Below are positions 59,031 through 64,000 of a DNA stretch of 64,000 nt, piece after piece. The stretch comes from Nonomuraea aurantiaca (GTDB lineage Bacteria; Actinomycetota; Actinomycetes; Streptosporangiales; Streptosporangiaceae), in contig NZ_JAIWNB010000017.1 of NCBI RefSeq assembly GCF_020215705.1, forward strand, positions 124,001-188,000, read 5' to 3'. The position numbers and the translations under genes were made by a program. The notes under the pieces are model-generated. The model did no database searches, was not told the DNA's origin, and worked only from the letters and a program-made list of their open reading frames with translations. Within the stretch, counting starts at the first letter, position 1. Each line of letters starts with the position of its first letter.

Positions 59031-59756
59031 GTGTCGACGCACGCGCCCGAGGCCGGACAGAGCGCGGACGAGCCACCCCACGCGGTGGTGACCGGGGCCA
59101 GCTCCGGCATCGGTCAGGCCATCGCCGCGCGCCTGCTCTCCGAGGGCTGGAGAGTCACCGGGATGAGCCGCACCCGGCCTCCTGAGTGCGAGCAGGAAAC
59201 GTCGGCCTACTCGTGGATCGAGGCCGATCTGACCGACCTCGACCAGCTGGCCGGCACCTCGGCCTCGGTGGGCGCCGTCGACGCCGTCGTCCACGCGGCC
59301 GGCGTGCAGCGCTCCGCGCCGCTCGGAGGTCTGTCGGCACAGGACGGCGCCCTCATGTGGCGGGTCCACGTCGAGGCGGCGACCGTTCTGGTGAACGCCC
59401 TCGCCGGGGCGATCCGCCCCGGTGGCCGCGTCGTGCTGATCGGAAGCCGCACGATGGCGGGCGCGGCGGGCAAGAGCCAGTACGCGGCGACCAAGGCCGC
59501 GCTCGCGGGCCTGTCCCGTTCCTGGGCCATGGAACTGGCTCCGCGTGGCATCACCGTCAACGTGGTCGCCCCCGGGCCGACCGACACCCCCATGCTGCGG
59601 GATCCCGGACGTGCCGCCACCCCGCCACGGGTTCCGCCCCTGGGCCGGTTCATCCGGCCCGAGGAGGTGGCGGGGCTGACGGCCTTCCTCCTCGGCCCGG
59701 AAGGAGGCTCGGTCACCGGCCAGCACCTCGTGATGTGCGGCGGCGCGTCACTGTGA
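59031..59756 (+). CDS. Short-chain dehydrogenase/reductase
   Basis: A 241-residue SDR: 'AVVTGASSGIGQAIAARLL' (TGxxxGIG, about residues 18-36), 'VHAAGVQRSAP' (NAG-like; Ala replaces Asn), Ser in 'VLIGSRTMAG', the 'YAATK' active site with Tyr and Lys (about 150), and 'PGPTDTPML'. It starts at GTG 59031, one base after the preceding stop. It closes the operon and probably oxidises a sugar or hydroxy-acid hydroxyl group with NAD(P). Confidence 0.9.
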   Translation: MSTHAPEAGQSADEPPHAVVTGASSGIGQAIAARLLSEGWRVTGMSRTRPPECEQETSAYSWIEADLTDLDQLAGTSASVGAVDAVVHAAGVQRSAPLGGLSAQDGALMWRVHVEAATVLVNALAGAIRPGGRVVLIGSRTMAGAAGKSQYAATKAALAGLSRSWAMELAPRGITVNVVAPGPTDTPMLRDPGRAATPPRVPPLGRFIRPEEVAGLTAFLLGPEGGSVTGQHLVMCGGASL

Positions 59757-59783
59757 GCCGCCGGGCTCCCTGGAGCATGACCG

Positions 59784-60440
59784 TCAAAGGTGATGGAGGC
59801 GGCGGCCCGTGATCTGGTGCGGGACGATGCGGAGGTAAAGGTGCCGCTCGCCGCCCGCCCACGGGGTGACGCCGGAATCGGTGACCTCCGGCAGTTCGTC
59901 GGGGGATATGTGGTGCGCGGGGCCCTGGATGAGGACGCTCCATCCCTCGCGCTGGGCCTCGTCGATCCGGTCCACTTCGAACCCGACCTTGATCTCCACG
60001 CCTTCCGCGCCCGTGCGCAGATCCTGGTCCATGGGACCGCTCGACGCGGTGCGGAAGACGATGAAGCCGTGGTGCAGTTTGTAGTTGACGGGCAGCACGG
60101 TCGGGCCGTGGGAGCCGCTGAAGGCCACCCGTCCGATGCCGCCGGGCTCGATCAGCTTGAGGCATTCTTCGGGGTCCAGGCTCTCCAGCGTCGGAGCCGC
60201 GTGGGCGCGGCCGCGGCCCGGCGGCCGATCGACGCCGCCGCCGAGGAGGTCGTCCACGGTGGTCTCCAAGGCTCCGGCCAGGCGGTACATGGTCTCCGCG
60301 GTGGGTGTGCCGGGGCGTTCCTCCAGGTATTGGAGGTAGCCGGGTGACATCTCCGCACGCTCGGCGACCTGGTCGAGGGTCAGACCGAGTCGCACGCGGT
60401 GATAGGTGATGCGACGTCCGAGGTCGCCGGTGCTTGCCAT
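59784..60440 (-). CDS. XRE helix-turn-helix / pyridoxamine-5'-phosphate-oxidase-like fusion
   Basis: A 218-residue two-domain protein. Residues 5-60 are an XRE HTH ('ITYHRVRLGLTLDQVAERAEMSPGYLQYLEERPG'). Residues 80-215 are a split-barrel flavin-binding domain ('LIEPGGIGRVAFSGSHGPTVLPVNYKLHHGFIVFRTASSG', 'KVGFEVDRIDEAQREGWSVLIQGPAHHI'). AAGGAG lies 8 bases before ATG 60440. The first 60 bases overlap the end of the CBS gene, so they form one operon. The domain pair suggests a flavin- or F420-responsive regulator; such genes are frequent in hypoxia/dormancy regulons. Confidence 0.88.
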   Translation of the reverse strand: MASTGDLGRRITYHRVRLGLTLDQVAERAEMSPGYLQYLEERPGTPTAETMYRLAGALETTVDDLLGGGVDRPPGRGRAHAAPTLESLDPEECLKLIEPGGIGRVAFSGSHGPTVLPVNYKLHHGFIVFRTASSGPMDQDLRTGAEGVEIKVGFEVDRIDEAQREGWSVLIQGPAHHISPDELPEVTDSGVTPWAGGERHLYLRIVPHQITGRRLHHL

Positions 60441-61075
60441 GATGGTTTCTCCTTGCCACCTGGTGAAGGAAAAGTCGGTCTCGCCACTGATCGGCCTCGA
60501 TGAAGAGCTGATGTCCGCGGAAGCGTGGCGAAACGGCCGTCGCCCAGCGTGCACAGCGCCTCGCGCACGAGCATGGCTACCTGGGCCTCCCACGTGGAGT
60601 CGTCGTGCTTCCAGGTGAGCTCGTCGATGACGTCGACCACGCCGTTGACGCGGCCGGTCATCCGTACGGCGATCGCGGTCTCGGTCTTGCGGTCCATCCG
60701 GCCGCTCAGCGTCACCACGCCCTGGCGTACCTGGACGACGACACCGGAGGTGTCCACCCACAGCCCTCGGTCGAGGATGTCCTCGCGCACCTCGGCGGCG
60801 ATGTCACCGGCGGCTTTCTGCCTGCCTTTGGGGTGGCGCAGCCGGGCGCGCAGCGGCGGCTGGTAGCCCTCGCGGTAGAACTGCTCGCGGAACTCCTCCT
60901 TGCGCAGCAGGTCGGCCTCCGACACCATGCCGACGACGTGGCCGTCGTCGTCGACCACCGGGACGGCGCTGATGCCGCCGGCGATCAGGGTCTCGGCGAT
61001 GTCCTTGAACGGGGTCTTCGCCGTAACGGTGACGACCTTGGCGGTCATCACGTCGGCGACGGTCCTGCGCTTCAC
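60380..61075 (-). CDS. CBS-pair/BON domain protein
   Basis: A 231-residue soluble protein with two CBS motifs ('TVADVMTAKVVTVTAKTPFKDIAETLIAGGISAVPVVDDDGHVVGMVSEADLL') that normally bind adenine nucleotides, a hydrophilic middle, and a BON domain ('VVVQVRQGVVTLSGRMDRKTETAIAVRMTGRVNGVVDVIDELTW'). The last 40 residues, which overlap the next gene, show no family pattern. Two DevR/OsdR-like boxes precede it. Relatives are induced on oxygen limitation or entry into stationary phase. Confidence 0.9.
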   Translation of the reverse strand: MKRRTVADVMTAKVVTVTAKTPFKDIAETLIAGGISAVPVVDDDGHVVGMVSEADLLRKEEFREQFYREGYQPPLRARLRHPKGRQKAAGDIAAEVREDILDRGLWVDTSGVVVQVRQGVVTLSGRMDRKTETAIAVRMTGRVNGVVDVIDELTWKHDDSTWEAQVAMLVREALCTLGDGRFATLPRTSALHRGRSVARPTFPSPGGKEKPSWQAPATSDVASPITACDSV

Positions 61076-61139
61076 GGCTCAGCCCTTCTCGTCTGCTGCT
61101 CTCGTACCTTCAGCACAGCTCCGCGGTGGTGCGGCTGGT

Positions 61140-61154
61140 AGGGCCGTAAGTCCT
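61140..61154 (-). promoter_or_regulatory. DevR/OsdR-like box
   Basis: AGGACTTACGGCCCT on the minus strand, about 65 bases before the CBS-BON start. It resembles the GGGAC(C/T)TNNGGCCCT-type palindromes seen before dormancy genes of actinomycetes, with one mismatch by my reading. Confidence 0.45.
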
Positions 61155-61227
61155 GACGGCGACGGTCGTTGGTCAGTGCGGGCGGAGCGCGGGGCGTGCG
61201 CCTCAGGGGCGATGCCTCTAACGGGGC

Positions 61228-61242
61228 GGGACCTTCGACCCT
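61228..61242. promoter_or_regulatory. Second DevR/OsdR-like box
   Basis: GGGACCTTCGACCCT, 88 bp from the first box and of the same layout. Paired boxes upstream of one gene are typical of the DevR class. Confidence 0.4.
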
Positions 61243-61379
61243 GCCGGGCGGCCTTGCTGACGTGATGCGCTGGGGTCATCACCGTCGGAGGTGCTGTCAT
61301 GGTCGTCACTCGTACGGCACAGCATCGGGAGCATGCAGAGCAGGAGGCCGCGGTGGGACCGCGACAGGTCAACCTCACG

Positions 61380-62819
61380 TCAACGTCCGCGTGGAGCGGG
61401 GGAGGGGCGCAGGAATGCCCCGGAGGCGAATATCGAGACCAGCAGGAGGGCGCAGATCCATGCGAACCAGTCGCCGAGCCTGGTGTACAGAGTCGGCACC
61501 GCATGATCCGGCAGGTCCGCGGTCACCGACACGAAGGACGTGCCGGTGGTGCGCGCCTCGGCCAGGAGGCGGCCGTGCGGGTCGCTCACGGTCAAGGCGC
61601 CCTGCCGGGCCGCCCGGGCCACCGCGAGGCCGTTCTCGATGCCGCGCGTGATCGCCATGCGGCTGTGCAGCCACGCGTCGTCACCGAAGTCCCAGGCGGG
61701 TACGAACAGCGCGCTCGCCCCGTCGCGCCGATAGTCGCGGACCAGGCCGGGGAAGTCGAGATCGAAGCAGATCGCGATCGCCCATCGCCGGCCGGATCCG
61801 GGCACGAACGCCTGCGCCTGACCGGCCTCGAAATCGCTCTCCAGTCCGGGGACGAGGTGGCGTTTGACGTACTCGACGGGCCGTCCGCCATCGGCGGGGA
61901 AGTCGATGGCCGCGTTGTACTCGCGCCCGTCCCTCGCGAGGACCAGCCCCGCGACGATGTCGATGTGGTGGCCGGAGGCGAGCCGGGACAGCGGTCCGGC
62001 GAGCAGCGACAGGTCCGCGTCATCCACCCGGAACGCCTTCTCGGGAAGAACGACGACGTCGGCCCCGCGCCCGGCCAGGGCCGGGATGCGGCTCACGTAA
62101 CCGGCCAGCAGGTCGCGCCCCTCGGGGTCGGTCACCGCCACCGGGTCGACCGATCGGTCGGTGGCCAGCAGCGCCACCTTGACCGCCGCCCCGGCCTCGG
62201 CCGGTCGTAGCTGCCACCACCCGTAGCCCGTCACCAGGGCCGCGACCGTCGCGGCGACCACGGCGATCCTCACCCGACCGGCCGCACCGGGCCTCAGCAG
62301 GGTGGCGGCGGTGGCTGCGACGCCCATCAGCACGAACGTCACGCCCCATGGTCCGGTGGCCGAGGCGATCTGGATGACGGGAAGGACGTCGGCCTGGGTA
62401 TAGGCCAGGCTCCACCAGGCGCCGTTCGGCGTGATCAGCGACAGCGCGTACTCGATGACGACCCACGCGGCCGGGACGACGCCGACGGCCATCAGCGGGT
62501 GTCCGCCTACCGCCAGGCCCCGGTAGGCGATCACCACCAGACCGAACAGCAGCGCCGAGCCGACGAGCAGGAGCACGACCAAGGCCGGCGGGATCTGCAC
62601 CGTGTTCAGGAAATATCCCCACATGGGGGTCTGGCCGCCGAGCCAAGCGATGGACGCGGCGGCCAACGCCGCACGTGCTGAGCAGCGCGGCGCAAGGGCA
62701 AGGACCGGGATCGGCGCGATCCACGTACACCATGGCACCGGCCGTAAGCCGGTACCGAACAAGAACAGCGTGGCAGACAGCACCGCCGCGGCGATCAACC
62801 ACCATCGTGGGGATCTCAT
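61380..62819 (-). CDS. Lnt-like carbon-nitrogen hydrolase with membrane domain
   Basis: A 479-residue protein laid out like apolipoprotein N-acyltransferase. About six membrane segments (residues 5-215) precede a nitrilase-fold domain with the catalytic triad Glu in 'VVVLPEKAFRV', Lys in 'EYVKRHLVPG' and Cys in 'AIAICFDLDFPGLVRDYRR'. A C-terminal membrane segment follows ('WFAWICALLLVSIFASGAFL'). Lnt adds the third acyl chain to lipoproteins. The membrane part diverges from typical Lnt, so a related acyltransferase or amidase is possible. GAAGGAG lies 9 bases before ATG 62819. Confidence 0.82.
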   Translation of the reverse strand: MRSPRWWLIAAAVLSATLFLFGTGLRPVPWCTWIAPIPVLALAPRCSARAALAAASIAWLGGQTPMWGYFLNTVQIPPALVVLLLVGSALLFGLVVIAYRGLAVGGHPLMAVGVVPAAWVVIEYALSLITPNGAWWSLAYTQADVLPVIQIASATGPWGVTFVLMGVAATAATLLRPGAAGRVRIAVVAATVAALVTGYGWWQLRPAEAGAAVKVALLATDRSVDPVAVTDPEGRDLLAGYVSRIPALAGRGADVVVLPEKAFRVDDADLSLLAGPLSRLASGHHIDIVAGLVLARDGREYNAAIDFPADGGRPVEYVKRHLVPGLESDFEAGQAQAFVPGSGRRWAIAICFDLDFPGLVRDYRRDGASALFVPAWDFGDDAWLHSRMAITRGIENGLAVARAARQGALTVSDPHGRLLAEARTTGTSFVSVTADLPDHAVPTLYTRLGDWFAWICALLLVSIFASGAFLRPSPAPRGR

Positions 62820-62920
62820 CGAGCAGACTCCTTCACCAGGGAAACTGCCTCGATACTCCACACCGGCGTCCCGCGCCCACATCGGCGGCGAGAGTGAACT
62901 CCGCGCTCCCTCTCACGGAC

Positions 62921-63014
62921 GCACTCAGGCCACGCGGACGTCTCACGCTCCCTCCGGGACCGCTCAGGGCACTCAGGCCACGGACGCTTTACGCCCCCTC
63001 CGGGACCGCTCAGG
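62921..63014. repeat. Imperfect tandem repeat, about 47 bp, two copies
   Basis: Both units begin GCACTCAGGCCACG and end CTCCGGGACCGCTCAGG (62921-62968 and 62969-63014) with a few changes and a 2-bp length difference between. The second copy runs into the stop codon of the response-regulator gene. It may be a duplicated 3'-end or transcription-termination segment. Confidence 0.8.
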
Positions 63015-63672
63015 CGTCGCCGGCGACGATGAGTCCCGACTCGTAGGCGAACACGACCGCCTGAACCCGATCGCGCAGCCCCAGTTTCGTCAGGATCCTG
63101 CTGACGTGGCTCTTGACGGTGTACTCGCTGAGGACCATCTCGCCGGCGATCTCCGCGTTGGACAGCCCCCGTGCCACCAGCCGCAGCGTCTCGGCCTCAC
63201 GGCTGGTCAGCTCGGCGAGGCGGGCGGCCAGCCGGGGCGCCACCCCATGGCCCGGCCGGAGGACCAGATCCTCGATCAGGCGTCTGGTCACCGTCGGCGC
63301 CAGCAGTGACTCGCCCGCCGCCACCACGCGCACCGCCGCGGCCAGTTCGTCGCGCCGGATGTCCTTCAGCAGGAAACCGCCGGCCCCCGCGCGTAGCGCG
63401 TCGTAGACGTACTCGTCCAGATCGAACATGGTCAGCACCAGCACCTTGGCGGACGTCGTCGCGCAGATCCGCTCGGTCGCCTCGATCCCGCCCATGCCGG
63501 GCATCCGGACGTCCATCAGCACGACGTCCGGGCGCAGCTCGGTGGCTGCCCGAACGGCCTCGGCGCCGTCGGCCGCCTCGCCGATGACGGTGATGTCGGC
63601 CTGGGCGTCAAGGATCATGGCGAAGCCGGCGCGGAACAGGTCCTGGTCGTCGGCCACGAGCACGCGGATCAT
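63010..63672 (-). CDS. NarL/LuxR-family response regulator
   Basis: A 220-residue regulator: receiver domain with 'VADDQDLFRAGFAMIL', phosphoacceptor Asp54 in 'VVLMDVRMPGMGG', 'LVLTMFDLDEYVYDALRAGAGGFLLKD', and LuxR HTH 'LTSREAETLRLVARGLSNAEIAGEMVLSEYTVKSHVSRILTKLGLRDRVQAVV'. ATG 63672 is preferred to the upstream TTG 63684. It is four bases downstream of the kinase gene. It could be the factor acting on the DevR-like boxes, but NarL regulators are numerous, so this is only a possibility. Confidence 0.93.
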   Translation of the reverse strand: MIRVLVADDQDLFRAGFAMILDAQADITVIGEAADGAEAVRAATELRPDVVLMDVRMPGMGGIEATERICATTSAKVLVLTMFDLDEYVYDALRAGAGGFLLKDIRRDELAAAVRVVAAGESLLAPTVTRRLIEDLVLRPGHGVAPRLAARLAELTSREAETLRLVARGLSNAEIAGEMVLSEYTVKSHVSRILTKLGLRDRVQAVVFAYESGLIVAGDA

Positions 63673-63676
63673 ACGC

Positions 63677-64000
63677 CTATCCAACCGGGAGCGAGGCCGC
63701 CACGACGAAGCCTTTCTCTCCCCGGCCGGCGCGCAGCGTCCCCCCGCAGGCGGCGGCCCGTTCGCGCATCCCGATCAGGCCATGTCCCTCGGCGGCGCCG
63801 TCGGCGCCCTTGCCGTCGTCGGCCACCTCGACCGCCAGCACGCCCGATGCCCAGCGCAGCCGCACCCGCGCGGAGCGCGCGTCCGCGTGGCGCAGCACGT
63901 TCGTCAGCGCCTCCTGCACGATCCGGTACGCCGCGACGTCGACCTCGACGGGGATCGGCCGCGGCACGCCGTCGCTGGTCAAGGTCACCCGCAGCCCGGA
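63677..64000 (-). CDS. NarL-type sensor histidine kinase (5' partial)
   Basis: Only the C-terminal 107 codons are inside the window; the frame is open at the right edge. The sequence is the HATPase_c domain of a HisKA_3 kinase: N box 'AYRIVQEALTNVLRHADA', G1 'VEVADDGKGADG', G2 'GHGLIGMRERAAACGGTLRAG'. It is the cognate kinase of the response regulator that follows. The sensor region cannot be seen. Confidence 0.92.
   Translation of the reverse strand, partial: SGLRVTLTSDGVPRPIPVEVDVAAYRIVQEALTNVLRHADARSARVRLRWASGVLAVEVADDGKGADGAAEGHGLIGMRERAAACGGTLRAGRGEKGFVVAASLPVG

Larger units (their letters stand above)
61076..61379. other. Upstream region of the CBS-BON operon
   Basis: A 304-base gap holding two candidate DevR/OsdR boxes. 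A plus-strand ATG at 61299 has a GGAGG motif before it, but its frame runs antisense through the Lnt-like gene and has no homology, so I do not call a gene. Confidence 0.45.

Noticed and set aside
61299..62210. 303-codon frame with a GGAGG ribosome-like site
   Set aside because: It is antisense to the Lnt-like gene, whose catalytic motifs are clear, and has no family pattern.
1..64000. CRISPR arrays, tRNA/rRNA genes, insertion sequences, phage or plasmid modules
   Set aside because: No regularly spaced repeats, cloverleaf-like segments, transposase or integrase frames or terminal inverted repeats were seen; the only transposase-like sequence is the HTH at the start of the regulator at 26390-27106.

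Overview
The window is very GC-rich DNA with actinobacterial gene style: GTG and TTG starts, 4-bp ATGA overlaps, MmyB-type XRE regulators, sugar ABC importers without their own ATPase, and an ECF41 sigma factor. It fits a filamentous soil actinomycete, possibly Nonomuraea/Streptosporangium-like; that placement is inferred from gene content and not tested. No rRNA, tRNA, CRISPR array, intact transposase, prophage or replication origin was seen. The first gene (XRE regulator) and the last (histidine kinase) are cut by the window edges.

Layout. 0-12.5 kb: a LacI-controlled cluster for uptake and breakdown of a carbohydrate, probably a sugar acid or glycoside (importer, DUF2264 hydrolase-like protein, isomerase, two 2-hydroxyacid dehydrogenases, enolase-superfamily enzyme, an unrecognised protein), with four readable LacI-type operators. 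12.5-27 kb: an accessory and resistance region holding a rifampin monooxygenase gene (rox) and an MGT-family glycosyltransferase of the rifamycin-inactivating kind. Each is preceded by the same promoter-like sequence and a rifamycin-associated-element (RAE) palindrome. Between them lie a half-length MFS gene, an ArsR/VOC pair, hydrolases, monooxygenases, a P450, a MerR/hydrolase pair and an ECF41 sigma factor with decayed neighbours. 27-34 kb: two beta-lactamase-fold serine hydrolases, regulators, a nitronate-monooxygenase-like gene, and remnants of an XRE regulator and a metallo-hydrolase. 34-40 kb: a second LacI-controlled sugar importer ending in a GH68 enzyme that has no signal peptide. 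40-47 kb: a PadR gene, three adjoining broken genes, an XRE regulator and a two-component system divergent from an unusual membrane protein.

47-60 kb is the most distinctive region. A DeoR regulator and a single reading frame joining a DUF1537 acid-sugar kinase to a PdxA-family dehydrogenase face a nine-gene, tightly overlapped operon: a complete five-gene oligopeptide-type importer, aldo/keto reductase, HpcH/HpaI aldolase, sialidase-fold beta-propeller protein and SDR. I read it as a catabolic island for an acidic sugar or its conjugate, whose substrate cannot be named from sequence.

60-64 kb: a CBS-BON protein and an XRE-flavin-binding-domain fusion behind two DevR/OsdR-like boxes, an Lnt-like acyltransferase/nitrilase, and a NarL-type response regulator with the start of its kinase.

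Many genes here are truncated or frameshifted (MFS, P450, SDR, XRE, metallo-hydrolase, PadR-linked membrane protein, alpha/beta hydrolase, LuxR regulator). This suggests an accessory region under turnover, while the three catabolic clusters and the two RAE-linked genes look intact.
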